NCBI RefSeq assembly: GCF_028682175.1
Contig: NZ_JANHKS010000001.1
Coordinates: forward strand, 186,001 to 250,000
Direction of reading: 5' to 3'
DNA length: 64,000 bases
Source of the DNA: Pseudomonas putida
GTDB taxonomy: Bacteria; Pseudomonadota; Gammaproteobacteria; Pseudomonadales; Pseudomonadaceae
Shown here piece by piece: positions 52,705-62,227 of the stretch. Within the stretch, counting starts at the first letter, position 1, and each line of letters opens with the position of its first letter. The notes beneath the pieces were generated by a model, which worked only from the letters and a program-made list of their open reading frames with translations, did no database searches and had not been told where the DNA came from. Both the position numbers and the translations under genes were made by a program.

Positions 52705-54024
52705 TCAATTCACCCAGAAAACCAGCAACGCCACGTTGGCCGCCGAGATCAGGCTGAACAAGCCCCACGCCAGCACTTTTGTCACAGCGTTATTGGCAAA
52801 GGGGCCCATCAGTTGCCTGTCGCTGGTAAAGCGAATCAACGGCCACAGGGCAAACGGCAGTTGCAGGCTCAACACCACCTGACTGAGCACCAGCATCTTG
52901 CCCACCGCGCCATCGCCGAACCAGATTACCCCTGCCAGCGCCGGAATCAGTGCCAGTGCCCGGGTAATCAGGCGCCGCTGCCAGCAAGGAATCTTCGCGT
53001 TGAGAAAGCCTTCGAGCACCACCTGACCGGCGATGGTGCCGGTAAAAGTCGAACTCTGCCCCGCCGCCAGCAGTGCAACGCCGAACAGCACACTGGCAAG
53101 CGCGCCGCCCACCAGCGGATCGAGCAGGTGATAAGCGTCCTGGATTTCCACCACATCGGCATGTCCCGTGCCGTGGAACGCAGCCGCCGCCAGGATCAGG
53201 ATCGCCGCGTTGATCACCAGCGCCATGCTCAGGGAGGCAATGGTGTCCACCCGCGCATAGCGAATCGCGCTGGCCTTGCTTTCAACGGATGAACCGTTGA
53301 CCCGGGTCTGCACCACCGACGAATGCAGGTACAGGTTATGCGGCATGACCGTCGCCCCGAGAATGCCGATGGCGATGTACAGCGGCTCCTGATTGCTCAG
53401 CACGTCCCACGAGGGCTTGAGCCCTGCGGCGACGTCCGGCCAGAAGGGTTTGATCAGCACCAGCTCGATGAAAAAGCAGGTGGCGATGGTTGCGATCAGG
53501 CCCAGCACGATGGCTTCCAGGCGACGGAAGTTGGCGCCTTGCAAGGCCAGGACGATCACTGTGTCGAACGCGGTCAACGCCACGCCGGTGGTGATCGACA
53601 CCCCCAGCAGCAGATGAAACGCCAGGGCCGCGCCCAGCACTTCGGCGAGGTCGGTGGCCAGGATCGACAGCTCCGCCAGAATCCACTGACCCATGCCTAC
53701 ACGCCGGCTGTAGCGCTCGGCGGACAATTGCGCCAGGTCGCGCCCGGTCGCGATGCCCAGCCGCGAACAGAGGTTCTGCAACACCATGCCGGACAGGCTG
53801 GCCAGCACCACCACGAACAGCAACGCGTAACCAAAGCGCGAGCCGGCTTCGATGGCCGTCGCCCAGTTGCCGGGGTCCATGTAGCCGATGGAGACCAACA
53901 GACCCGGCCCCACGAACAGCATCATCTTGCGCAGGAACGAGGCATTGGCCGGAATGGCGACGCTGTCGGTCACCGCCGAGGGGCAGAACGGCGCGGTGGC
54001 CGTAGTCGGGAGTCTGTATTTCAC
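52705..54024 (-). CDS. mntH: Nramp divalent metal transporter
   Basis: A 439-residue Nramp protein with 11-12 membrane segments. The metal-binding motifs MDPGNWATAIEAG (about residues 49-61) and VMPHNLYLHSSVV are both intact, including the Asp, Asn and Met ligands of MntH. It imports Mn2+ (and Fe2+) with protons. The frame starts at an ATG with a short soluble N-terminus. It is divergent from an MFS gene with 128 bases between. No MntR box was recognised with confidence. Confidence 0.93.
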   Translation of the reverse strand: MKYRLPTTATAPFCPSAVTDSVAIPANASFLRKMMLFVGPGLLVSIGYMDPGNWATAIEAGSRFGYALLFVVVLASLSGMVLQNLCSRLGIATGRDLAQLSAERYSRRVGMGQWILAELSILATDLAEVLGAALAFHLLLGVSITTGVALTAFDTVIVLALQGANFRRLEAIVLGLIATIATCFFIELVLIKPFWPDVAAGLKPSWDVLSNQEPLYIAIGILGATVMPHNLYLHSSVVQTRVNGSSVESKASAIRYARVDTIASLSMALVINAAILILAAAAFHGTGHADVVEIQDAYHLLDPLVGGALASVLFGVALLAAGQSSTFTGTIAGQVVLEGFLNAKIPCWQRRLITRALALIPALAGVIWFGDGAVGKMLVLSQVVLSLQLPFALWPLIRFTSDRQLMGPFANNAVTKVLAWGLFSLISAANVALLVFWVN

Positions 54025-54152
54025 GGGGATCCGGGAAGTGATTGCGATCAGCCCTGAAGCTTACCTCGCACGGAAATATTTTGTCTTGAATCTATTCAAA
54101 AGCTCTAACATGCGGGGTCCCACGCTTTCGAAAAAAGAATCGGAAAACAATA

Positions 54153-55589
54153 ATGTCTGCCCTTTCCCCCTCCTCTGGCCCTGCACATTCACCAGCCGAC
54201 GGCCTGGACCCGGTGCGCGCCGCGCACATTTCGGCACGTATCGACCGCCTGCCCGCTGTCGCCACCTTGTGGAAACTGGTGGCGTTGCTGTCCATCGGCG
54301 GCTTCTTCGAACTCTACGACCTGTTCCAGACCGCCTACATCAGCCCCGGGCTGATTCGCGCCGGTTTGTTCGCCACCGGCGCCGAAGGTGTATTCGGCTT
54401 CTCCGACCAGGCCGCGTTCGCCTCGGCGACCTTCCTGGGCCTGTTCCTGGGCGCCAGCCTGCTCAGCCCCATCGCCGACAGGTACGGCCGGCGGGCGATC
54501 TTCACCTTCGCGCTGGTCTGGTACACCGTCGCCACCGTGCTGATGGGCCTGCAGACCTCGGCCCTGGGCATCATCTGCCTGCGCTTTCTGGTGGGCATTG
54601 GCTTAGGGATCGAGCTTGTGACCATCGACGCCTATCTTTCGGAACTGGTGCCCAAGCGCATGCGCAGCTCGGCGTTCGCCTTTGCGTTTTTCGTGCAGTT
54701 TCTGTCGGTGCCTGCGGTGGCGCTGATGTCCTGGTGGCTGGTGCCCCAGGACCCGTTCGGCTTCAGCGGCTGGCGCTTCGTGGTAATCGCCAGCGCCGTG
54801 TTTGCGCTGTTCATCTGGTGGCTGCGCTCGCGCCTGCCCGAGTCGCCGCGCTGGCTGGCGCAGCAGGGGCGCTTTGCCGAAGCGGAAAAGATCATGGATG
54901 ACCTGGAAGCCCGCTGCATCAAGGACCATGGCAAGGCGCTGGACATGCCGGAAACCCACAACGTTGCGGTCGAAGGCAAAGGGCGTTTCGCCGACATCTG
55001 GCAGCCGCCCTATCGCCGTCGTGCATTGATGCTGATCGTCTTCCACGTGTTCCAGGCCATCGGTTTCTTCGGCTTTGGCAACTGGTTGCCGGCGCTGCTG
55101 TCCGGCCAGGGCGTGAGCGTGACCCACAGCCTGGCGTATGCGTTCATCATTACCCTGGCGTACCCGCTGGGGCCGTTGCTGTTCGTGAAATTCGCCAACC
55201 GTTTCGAGAACAAGTGGCAGATTGTCGGCTCGGCCCTGGGCGCCATGATCTTCGGTACCCTCTTCGCGCAGCAGACCACGCCGGTGGGGCTGATCGTCTG
55301 CGGGGTGATGATCACCTTCTGCAATGCGTGGCTGAGCTTCAGCTATCACTCGTATCAGAGCGAGCTGTTTCCCACCAACATCCGCGCCCGGGCGGTGGGG
55401 TTCTGCTATTCGTTCAGCCGCCTGTCGACGGTGTTCAGCAGCCTGCTGATCGGCTTGTTTCTCGATCACTTCGGCACGCCGGGGGTGCTGACCTTTATCG
55501 TCGTCAGCATGCTGATCGTGATCATCACCATCGGCGCGTTCGGGCCCAGGACCCGCAACCTGGCGCTGGAGGACATTGCTCATCGGTGA
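54153..55589 (+). CDS. MFS transporter, metabolite:H+ symporter-like
   Basis: A 478-residue protein with 12 membrane segments. Motifs: FFELYDLFQTAYI in segment 1, DRYGRR after segment 2 (the MFS motif A), RFLVGIGLGIELVTIDAYLS, and ESPRWL after segment 6, which together fit the sugar/metabolite:H+ symporter group. The substrate is not evident. The final loop has RARAVGFCYSFSRLST as in importers of this group. Followed by REP elements and the convergent norR. Confidence 0.88.
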   Translation: MSALSPSSGPAHSPADGLDPVRAAHISARIDRLPAVATLWKLVALLSIGGFFELYDLFQTAYISPGLIRAGLFATGAEGVFGFSDQAAFASATFLGLFLGASLLSPIADRYGRRAIFTFALVWYTVATVLMGLQTSALGIICLRFLVGIGLGIELVTIDAYLSELVPKRMRSSAFAFAFFVQFLSVPAVALMSWWLVPQDPFGFSGWRFVVIASAVFALFIWWLRSRLPESPRWLAQQGRFAEAEKIMDDLEARCIKDHGKALDMPETHNVAVEGKGRFADIWQPPYRRRALMLIVFHVFQAIGFFGFGNWLPALLSGQGVSVTHSLAYAFIITLAYPLGPLLFVKFANRFENKWQIVGSALGAMIFGTLFAQQTTPVGLIVCGVMITFCNAWLSFSYHSYQSELFPTNIRARAVGFCYSFSRLSTVFSSLLIGLFLDHFGTPGVLTFIVVSMLIVIITIGAFGPRTRNLALEDIAHR

Positions 55590-55618
55590 GCCGCCGTTCA
55601 CGCGGCGACCATGACGAC

Positions 55619-55780
55619 GCCCCCGCGGGCAAGCCCGGCTGCTACTGGGCCAGGGTGCTCAAGAAATCCGAGGGGCTGCACTGATTAATCTGTGGGAGCG
55701 GGCTTGCCCGCGAATGCGGCGGATCATGCACCACCCAGGCGTCAGACCAGACGCCTTCGCGGGCAAGCCCGCTCCCACAG
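55619..55780. repeat. REP elements (single plus inverted pair)
   Basis: A single unit CCCGCGGGCAAGCCCGGCTGCTAC at about 55621-55644 (arms interrupted) and a REP doublet at 55690-55780 with CTGTGGGAGCGGGCTTGCCC and its inverse. They separate the convergent MFS and norR genes. Confidence 0.85.
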
Positions 55781-55794
55781 ATCCTTGCCAGCTC

Positions 55795-57354
55795 TCAGCG
55801 AATCCCCAACCGCTTCGCCAGCCGACTGAGGTTGGCCCGGTCGACGTTCAGTTCACGGGCGACTTCGGCCCATTTGCCTTGATACCGCGCCAGCGCATCT
55901 TCGATCAGCACTTTCTGAAACGCATCGACGGTTTCCTTCAGCCCTTCTCCAGGCTTGACCACCGGCGACGCAATTCCCGGCGCAGGCACAAGCGCCGCAT
56001 CGATCCGAACCTCTTCATCGAGCCCCAGCATCGGCGCCTCGATGGTCAGAATGCGCGACCGCTCGGGGTGGGCCGACAGCGCCTTGAGCACCGCACGGCT
56101 GATCAGGTGTTCAAGCTCCCGCACGTTGCCCGGCCAGGGATACGCCACCAGCACCTTCTGCGCCTCGCTGCTCATGCGCAGGCTGCGCAGCCCCATGCGC
56201 GCACGGTTTTCCTCCAGAAAATAGCCCGCCAGCAGCAACACATCGCGCCCACGCTCACGCAACGGCGGCACCACCAGCGGATAGACGCTCAAGCGATGGT
56301 AAAGGTCAGCACGAAACCGCCCGGCACGCACTTCTTCGGCGAGATCGCGGTTGGTCGCGGCGATGATCCGCACGTCCACACGATGCTCCTGATCGGAACC
56401 CACCCGCTGCAATTGCCCACTCTGCAGCACCCGCAGCAGTTTGGATTGCACCGGCAGCGGCAACTCCCCCACCTCGTCGAGAAAAATCGAGCCGCCGTCG
56501 GCCAGTTCGAACTTGCCACTGCGCCCGCTCACCGCCCCCGAGAACGCGCCTTTGACGTGGCCAAACAGCTCGCTCTCGACCAACAGTTCCGGGAGTGCCG
56601 CGCAGTTGAGGCTGATCAGCGGTTTCTGCGCCCGGGGTGAACTGAGGTGAATCGCCTCGGCCACCAGTTCCTTGCCGACCCCGGTTTCCCCGGTGATCAG
56701 CACTGTGAGCGGGCTGTTGCCCACCAACTGGATTTCCTGTTGCAAACGACGATGCACCGCGCTCTGACCGATCAGCTCCCGAGGCCCTCGCCCGCCCGCC
56801 GCGCGCTTGTAGACCTCGGCCAGTTGCCGCTGGTCTTCGAAATTGCGCGCCAGTTGATTGATCCGCTCGCTGGCCATGACCGTCGCCGCCGCCAGGCTCG
56901 CGAAAGCCTGCAGGTTGTCCAGGTCGACGCTGCCGAAGCTGGCCGGGTTCAGCGAATCAAGGGTGATCACGCCCCACAATGTGTCCTGCACGTACAACGG
57001 ACAGCCCAGGCAATCGTGAACTTCCAGATGCCCGTGCACCCCGTCCACCAGTCCGTCATAGGGGTCAGGCAGGTCGCAGTCGGTGGAAAAGCGGGTCGGC
57101 TCGCGGTGCTGCAGGATGATGTCCAGCCGCGGATGCTCGCCCAGACGAAACCTGCGCCCCACCGTGTCGGGGCTCAGGCCTTCGACTGACAGCGGCACCA
57201 GCACATCGTCTTCAAGCTTGAGCAACGCCACTGCATCGCACGGCAGCAATTGGCGCAAGGCTCGCAGCAGGCGGCGATAGCGTTCGTCATCCGGCAGCTC
57301 GCGGGACAGGTCGGCAACCAGTGGAACCAGCGCCAACAGCAAAGGGTTAGTCAT
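55795..57354 (-). CDS. norR: Nitric oxide reductase regulator NorR
   Basis: A 519-residue sigma54-dependent activator: GAF domain (about 20-170), AAA+ domain with Walker A GETGVGKE and the sigma54-contact loop written GAFSGA (usually GAFTGA), Walker B region SIFLDEVGELP, and a C-terminal Fis-type helix-turn-helix (WAEVARELNVDRANLSRLAK). In Pseudomonas NorR senses NO by a GAF-bound iron and switches on norVW/hmp or norCB. None of the usual targets is within the window. The start ATG is at 57354. Confidence 0.92.
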   Translation of the reverse strand: MTNPLLLALVPLVADLSRELPDDERYRRLLRALRQLLPCDAVALLKLEDDVLVPLSVEGLSPDTVGRRFRLGEHPRLDIILQHREPTRFSTDCDLPDPYDGLVDGVHGHLEVHDCLGCPLYVQDTLWGVITLDSLNPASFGSVDLDNLQAFASLAAATVMASERINQLARNFEDQRQLAEVYKRAAGGRGPRELIGQSAVHRRLQQEIQLVGNSPLTVLITGETGVGKELVAEAIHLSSPRAQKPLISLNCAALPELLVESELFGHVKGAFSGAVSGRSGKFELADGGSIFLDEVGELPLPVQSKLLRVLQSGQLQRVGSDQEHRVDVRIIAATNRDLAEEVRAGRFRADLYHRLSVYPLVVPPLRERGRDVLLLAGYFLEENRARMGLRSLRMSSEAQKVLVAYPWPGNVRELEHLISRAVLKALSAHPERSRILTIEAPMLGLDEEVRIDAALVPAPGIASPVVKPGEGLKETVDAFQKVLIEDALARYQGKWAEVARELNVDRANLSRLAKRLGIR

Positions 57355-57670
57355 GAAGACTCCGGGCGTAATGATCCGGATCGCGTCGCGGAAAATGCGG
57401 TCATTATGACCACAGTGCCCCTCGAAAGACTACAACAGAGCGTTGGGCGCAATGCTGCGCAACACCACAGGCGCGTCAGCAACCGGTCGCCAACTAACCG
57501 GCGCGGTTTGTTTCATGCCTGAAACGCCCGTAGTCGAACATTATATTAAGTTGACTATTTAATTCTGGCGCCAAGCAGTTGCCGCAGTTACTGACGCACT
57601 TTGATTTAATTAAGTCTTTACCGGAAATATTTTGTTTATATTCGAGATGCACTCGAACGGAGCACTCGAT
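57355..57670. other. Regulatory region between norR and the arabinose-type operon
   Basis: 316 bases without a gene between divergent units. The right half is AT-rich (TTATATTAAGTTGACTATTTAA and neighbours, interrupted), a likely promoter area for the operon at 57671. No NorR-type enhancer was recognised. Confidence 0.4.
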
Positions 57671-59122
57671 ATGGCAAGAATTCAGGGACGAGCTCTAGAG
57701 GACTTCCCCCCCTTGGTGGTGGATCTGGACGGCACGCTGCTGCGCACCGATCTTCTGATGGAAACCGCGATGGCTTTCATCAGGAGCCAGCCACTGAAGG
57801 TCTTCAAGCTGCTGGGCTGGCTGCTCCGGGGCAAGCCTGCGCTCAAGGAAGGGCTGGCGCTGGAGACCTGGATTGACGTCTCAGTGCTGCCCTACGATGC
57901 CCAAGTCATCGAGATGATCAAGACCGAACAGGCCAACGGGCGGATGATCGTGCTGGCCACGGCAAGCCATGTAAGCCTGGCCGAACGCATCGCCGAACAC
58001 CTGCAACTCTTCGATCTGGTATTGGCCTCCAACGCCAACCGAAACTTGTCCGGTAACAATAAGCGCGACCTGTTAGTTGCCCACTTTGGTGAAGGTGGTT
58101 TCGACTACGTCGGCAACTCCAGAGACGATCTGCCGATCTGGAAAGTGTCGCGCAACGCCCATGTAGTCAACCCTGATCGCGGTGTCGAATCGCGGGTCAG
58201 CGCCATGAGCGAAGTCCAGCCGACGTTGCACACCAACACTGTCAAACTGCGCGACTGGCGCAAGGCGATGCGCCTGCACCAGTGGCTCAAGAATGCGCTG
58301 ATCTTCGTGCCGCTGCTGGCCTCCCACCGCTTTACCCAATTCGAGCTGATGCGCGACGGCGTGTTTGCGTTTTTCTGCTTCGGCCTGTGCGCCTCCAGCG
58401 TTTACATCCTCAACGACATGCTGGACCTGGGCGACGACCGCCACCACAAGACCAAATGCAACCGGCCCTTCGCCAGCGGACGCTTGTCGATCAAGGCCGG
58501 GCTGATCGCCGTGCCGGCGCTGCTGATCCTGGCGTTCGGCGCGGCGCTGACCCTGCTGCCCTGGCAGTTCTCGGCGGTCATGGCGGCCTACTACGTGGTG
58601 ACACTGGCCTATTCGCTCAAGCTCAAGCGGCTGATGGCGGTGGACGTGATCGTCCTGGCGATGCTCTACACCGCGCGCATCATCGCCGGGGTCGCGGCAT
58701 TCAGCCTGACGCTGACCTTCTGGATCCTGGCCTTCTCGATGTTCATCTTCCTGAGCCTGGCCATGGTCAAGCGCTACGCCGAACTGCGCGATGCCAGGGT
58801 CCGGGAAGTCACGACCCTGGCCCGAGGGCGCGGCTACTACCCCGGTGACCTGGACATGATCGCCTCGCTCGGCGCCTCCTCGGGCTACCTGGCGGTGATG
58901 GTGCTGGCGCTGTACATCCAGGATGTGAAAACCACCGAGCTTTACGTCACGCCCCATGTCATCTGGCTGGCCTGCCCGCTGCTGCTGTTCTGGGTGACTC
59001 GTGTGTGGATGCTCACCCATCGCGGCGAAATGAACGAAGACCCGGTGGTGTTCGCCATGCGTGACCGCACCAGCCAGATGATCGGCGCGGTGTTCCTGCT
59101 GATGTTCTGGATCGCCGCATGA
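57671..59122 (+). CDS. HAD-UbiA fusion, decaprenylphosphoryl-5-phosphoribose synthase-like
   Basis: A 483-residue fusion. The N-terminus is a HAD hydrolase (DLDGT, Asp18 and Asp20; later NSRDDLPIW), about residues 12-190. From about 210 a UbiA prenyltransferase domain follows with ILNDMLDLGDDRHHKTKCNR (Asn248, Asp249, Asp252, Asp256), the N-D-x2-D-x3-D motif, and eight or nine membrane segments. Rv3806c-type UbiA proteins join PRPP to a polyprenyl phosphate; the HAD part may supply the 5-phosphatase step. The ATG at 57671 follows GGAG. First gene of a five-gene operon; its stop overlaps the next start (ATGA). Confidence 0.8.
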   Translation: MARIQGRALEDFPPLVVDLDGTLLRTDLLMETAMAFIRSQPLKVFKLLGWLLRGKPALKEGLALETWIDVSVLPYDAQVIEMIKTEQANGRMIVLATASHVSLAERIAEHLQLFDLVLASNANRNLSGNNKRDLLVAHFGEGGFDYVGNSRDDLPIWKVSRNAHVVNPDRGVESRVSAMSEVQPTLHTNTVKLRDWRKAMRLHQWLKNALIFVPLLASHRFTQFELMRDGVFAFFCFGLCASSVYILNDMLDLGDDRHHKTKCNRPFASGRLSIKAGLIAVPALLILAFGAALTLLPWQFSAVMAAYYVVTLAYSLKLKRLMAVDVIVLAMLYTARIIAGVAAFSLTLTFWILAFSMFIFLSLAMVKRYAELRDARVREVTTLARGRGYYPGDLDMIASLGASSGYLAVMVLALYIQDVKTTELYVTPHVIWLACPLLLFWVTRVWMLTHRGEMNEDPVVFAMRDRTSQMIGAVFLLMFWIAA

Positions 59123-60435
59123 GTACCGACCTGTATTCATGGGGACGCTTTCCCCGTGCCCCGCAGCACGGACATCGTTGCGTATGGCTGGACGATCTGC
59201 CGGCGCACTTGCAGCGCGTGGTGGACGACCACGCCAGCAGTCTGCCCTACGGCAACGGCCGCAGCTATGGCGACAGCTGTCTGGCCGCCAGCGGCGAAGT
59301 GCTGGACATGCGCTCGCTGGATCGGCTGATCGAAGCCGACTGGGAGCATGGCCTGCTCAAGGTCGAGGCCGGCATCACGCTGGCGGAGGTGTTGAAGGTG
59401 GCGATCCCCCGCGGCTGGTTCTTGCCGGTGACGCCCGGGACCCAGTTCGCCACGGTGGGCGGCGCCATCGCCAACGATGTGCACGGCAAGAATCACCATG
59501 TGCGCGGCACCTTTGGCCGACATGTACGCAGTTTCGGCTTGCTGCGTCACGGCCAGGCGCAAATCACCTGTTCGGCGAGCAGCAACACCTCGCTGTTCGC
59601 TGCCACCATCGGCGGGCTGGGCCTGACCGGTATCGTGCACTGGGCGCAGATTCAGTTGATGCCCATCCGCGCCAGCCAGATCGATACCACCACCGTGCGC
59701 TTTGCCAATCTGGCCGAGTTCTTCGCGCTGTCCGATGAGCTGGATGAAAAGCACGAGTACAGCGTGGCCTGGATCGACTGCCTGGCCAAGGGCGCCAACA
59801 CCGGGCGCGGCGTGTTCATCGTCGGCGACCATGCGCAGTACGGCTCGCTGGACACCGGCCAGCGGGCCAGGTTCAGCATGCCGGTCACGCCACCGGTCTC
59901 GCTGATCAACACCCTGTCGCTGGGGGCCTTCAACAACCTCTATTGGCGTTTGCATCCCGCCCAGCGAACCCTGGGCCGCAGCGCCTACGAGCCGTTTTTC
60001 TACCCGCTGGATCGCATTCTGCACTGGAACCGCATCTATGGCCGCCGGGGCTTCCAGCAGTATCAGTGCGTGATCCCCGGCGCCAATGCCGAAGCGGCCA
60101 TGGGCGAACTGCTGCGGGCCATCGCCGAAGCCGGCCTGGGTTCGTTCCTGGCCGTGCTCAAGCGCTGCGGCGACATACGCTCGCCGGGCCTGCTGTCGTT
60201 TCCGATGCCAGGGACGTCCCTGGCCCTGGATTTCCCCCAGAGCGAACACCTGCAAAGCGTGGTTTTCCCGCGCCTGGACGAGATTGTCCGGGCCGCGGGT
60301 GGCCGGTTGTATCCGGCCAAGGATGCGCACATGACGGGCGCGGATTTTCGTCGCGCCTACCCCGCGTGGGAGCAGCTCGAATCGCTGCGTGACCCCGCGC
60401 TGATGTCCCGGTTCTGGCGCCGCGTCTTGGCATAA
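59119..60435 (+). CDS. DprE1-like FAD-dependent oxidoreductase
   Basis: A 438-residue FAD-binding oxidoreductase with YGNGRSYGDSCL (about 44-55) and PVTPGTQFATVGGAIANDVH then GKNHHVRGTFG, which are the signatures of DprE1, the oxidase that turns decaprenylphosphoryl-ribose into the 2-keto form. The catalytic Lys of GGRLYPAKD is present (Lys401). The position of the DprE1 cysteine that reacts with benzothiazinones (in mycobacteria ICVDF) is Ala369 here (LALDF). It overlaps the UbiA-type gene by four bases, so the pair is co-translated. Confidence 0.85.
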   Translation: MSTDLYSWGRFPRAPQHGHRCVWLDDLPAHLQRVVDDHASSLPYGNGRSYGDSCLAASGEVLDMRSLDRLIEADWEHGLLKVEAGITLAEVLKVAIPRGWFLPVTPGTQFATVGGAIANDVHGKNHHVRGTFGRHVRSFGLLRHGQAQITCSASSNTSLFAATIGGLGLTGIVHWAQIQLMPIRASQIDTTTVRFANLAEFFALSDELDEKHEYSVAWIDCLAKGANTGRGVFIVGDHAQYGSLDTGQRARFSMPVTPPVSLINTLSLGAFNNLYWRLHPAQRTLGRSAYEPFFYPLDRILHWNRIYGRRGFQQYQCVIPGANAEAAMGELLRAIAEAGLGSFLAVLKRCGDIRSPGLLSFPMPGTSLALDFPQSEHLQSVVFPRLDEIVRAAGGRLYPAKDAHMTGADFRRAYPAWEQLESLRDPALMSRFWRRVLA

Positions 60436-60446
60436 AGGAGCTGTTC

Positions 60447-60467
60447 ATGAAGGAGCGAATGGATTGA
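60447..60467 (+). promoter_or_regulatory. Mini-frame (MKERMD) and ribosome sites ahead of the DprE2-like gene
   Basis: AAAGGAG precedes an ATG at 60447 that opens a six-codon frame ending in a TGA which overlaps the TTG start at 60464 (TTGA). A second site, AAGGAG at 60450-60455, lies eight bases before that TTG. This looks like coupling by termination and re-initiation, or a relic of a shifted start. Confidence 0.5.
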
Positions 60468-61210
60468 ACACCAAGAAAGTCTTGATCATCGGTGCCACCT
60501 CGGCCATCGCCAGCGCCTGCGCCCGTCTCTGGGCCAGCGAAGGCAGCGATTTCTTCCTGGTGGCGCGCAACGTCGACAAGCTCCAGCAGACCGCCGCCGA
60601 CCTCAAGTCCCGGGGGGCGAAGAACGTCACCCTGCACGAGATGGACGCCACCGACATCCAGGCGCACCCCCTGATGCTGGGGCGCTGCCTGACGGCATTG
60701 GGGCAGATCGATATCGCGCTGATCGCCCACGGCACCCTGCCCGACCAGAAAGCCTGCGAGCACGACGTCGATCTGGCCCTGCGCGAGTTCGCCAACAACG
60801 GCACCTCGGTGATCGCGCTGCTGACCTCCCTGGCCAACCAGTTCGAGACCCAGCGTTGCGGCAGCCTGGCGATCATCTCCTCGGTGGCGGCCGATCGCGG
60901 ACGTCCTTCCAACTACCTTTACGGCAGCGCGAAGGCGGCGGTTTCAACCTATTGCGAAGGCCTGCAGGCGCGCTTGTTCAAGGTCGGCGTGCACGTGACC
61001 ACCATCAAGCCGGGCTTCGTCGACACGCCCATGACCCAGGGCCTGTCGCTGCCCGCGGCCCTCCTGGCGCAGCCGGCACAGGTCGCCCAACGCATCGTCA
61101 AGGGCATCGCCAACAAGGTGCCGACCCTGTACGCACCGGGTTTCTGGGGCCTGATCATGCTGGTCATCCGCTCGATCCCGCAGCCGGTGTTCAAGAGGCT
61201 GAACCTGTGA
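60464..61210 (+). CDS. DprE2-like SDR oxidoreductase
   Basis: A 248-residue short-chain dehydrogenase. The nucleotide motif is GATSAIA (about 11-17), a form seen in DprE2; catalytic YGSAK gives Tyr153 and Lys157, and IISSVAADRG precedes. It should reduce the 2-keto intermediate to the arabinose form. The C-terminal 40 residues (LYAPGFWGLIMLVIRSIPQ) are hydrophobic and may dock on the membrane. The TTG start at 60464 has AAGGAG upstream. The stop overlaps the next GTG start. Confidence 0.85.
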   Translation: MNTKKVLIIGATSAIASACARLWASEGSDFFLVARNVDKLQQTAADLKSRGAKNVTLHEMDATDIQAHPLMLGRCLTALGQIDIALIAHGTLPDQKACEHDVDLALREFANNGTSVIALLTSLANQFETQRCGSLAIISSVAADRGRPSNYLYGSAKAAVSTYCEGLQARLFKVGVHVTTIKPGFVDTPMTQGLSLPAALLAQPAQVAQRIVKGIANKVPTLYAPGFWGLIMLVIRSIPQPVFKRLNL

Positions 61211-62187
61211 CCCGCGAACCCGCCGCGCTGCACTTGTCGGGCTGGCGCTATCGGGCGGTGATCCTGTCCGTGGTGGGCTCGGCCCTGGGCTACCTGGGTT
61301 TTTCCCTGTGGGGCGGCTGGCAGGCAGTGGGCGCGGCGGTGGGGAAAGTCGGGCTGCTGGGCATCGTCATCGCGCTGGCGATGTCGGGCATCAACTACGG
61401 TTTGCGGTTCCTGCGCTGGCAGTGCTACCTCAAGGTGTTGGGCCACCCCATGCCGTGGCGACCGAGCCTGAGCATTTATCTGGCCGGGTTCGCCCTGACC
61501 ACCACCCCCGGCAAGGCCGGCGAAGCCCTGCGCGGGGTGCTGCTCAAACGCTGGGGCGTGCCTTGGCCGCAGAGCTTTGCTGCGTTTTTCAGCGAGCGGC
61601 TGTCGGATCTGTTCGCCGTGGTGCTGCTGACCCTGTTCGGCCTGTCGCTGTACCCGGAGGCGATGCCGATGATCGTGGTGGGTGTCGCTTTGGTGATGAT
61701 CGGATTACTGGTGCTGTCCCAGCGCCGGCTGCTGGCTCGGCTGACCCTGATGATTCCCGTCGAAGGCGGCAAGGTGACCAGCCTGCTGCGCCATCTGCTG
61801 CAAGTGCTGGGGCACGCCCAGCAATGCCATCGCCTTCATTTGATGCTTGGCCTGACGCTGCTCAGCGTGGTGGCCTGGAGTGCCGAGGCCGTGGCCTTTC
61901 ACTGGATTCTGCAATGGATGGGCGCTGACATCGAGCTCACCTTTGCGGTGTTCGTCTACGCCCTGGCGATGCTCGCAGGCGCGGTGAGTTTCATGCCTGG
62001 CGGGCTGGGTGGCGCGGAAGCGGTGATGGTCGGGTTGCTGGTCTACAAGGGCATGAACGGCGCCGACGCCGTGGCCGCCACCGTACTGATTCGCCTGGCC
62101 ACGCTGTGGTTCGCCGTGGCCATCGGCGCCGTGATGCTGCTGCGGCTCAAAGGCGCAAACGCGCCCGAACCGCAGGCCGCTCGATAA
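61207..62187 (+). CDS. LPG synthase-TM/UPF0104 flippase-like membrane protein
   Basis: A 326-residue protein with about eight membrane segments starting at GTG 61207, four bases inside the end of the SDR gene. It has the family marks [27 protein letters not shown] and [15 protein letters not shown] (the P-G-G-x-G-x-x-E core motif) of the lysylphosphatidylglycerol synthase membrane-domain family, whose members include flippases for lipid-linked sugars. In this operon it could move the lipid-linked pentose to the periplasmic side. Confidence 0.85.
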   Translation: MTREPAALHLSGWRYRAVILSVVGSALGYLGFSLWGGWQAVGAAVGKVGLLGIVIALAMSGINYGLRFLRWQCYLKVLGHPMPWRPSLSIYLAGFALTTTPGKAGEALRGVLLKRWGVPWPQSFAAFFSERLSDLFAVVLLTLFGLSLYPEAMPMIVVGVALVMIGLLVLSQRRLLARLTLMIPVEGGKVTSLLRHLLQVLGHAQQCHRLHLMLGLTLLSVVAWSAEAVAFHWILQWMGADIELTFAVFVYALAMLAGAVSFMPGGLGGAEAVMVGLLVYKGMNGADAVAATVLIRLATLWFAVAIGAVMLLRLKGANAPEPQAAR

Positions 62188-62227
62188 CCTTCACAACAAC
62201 GCGCGAACAGGGACAGGAGTGCATTTC

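Noticed and set aside
58073..59140. 355-codon antisense frame opposite the UbiA-type gene
   Set aside because: Low-complexity Gln/His/Gly composition and full overlap with a well-supported gene.
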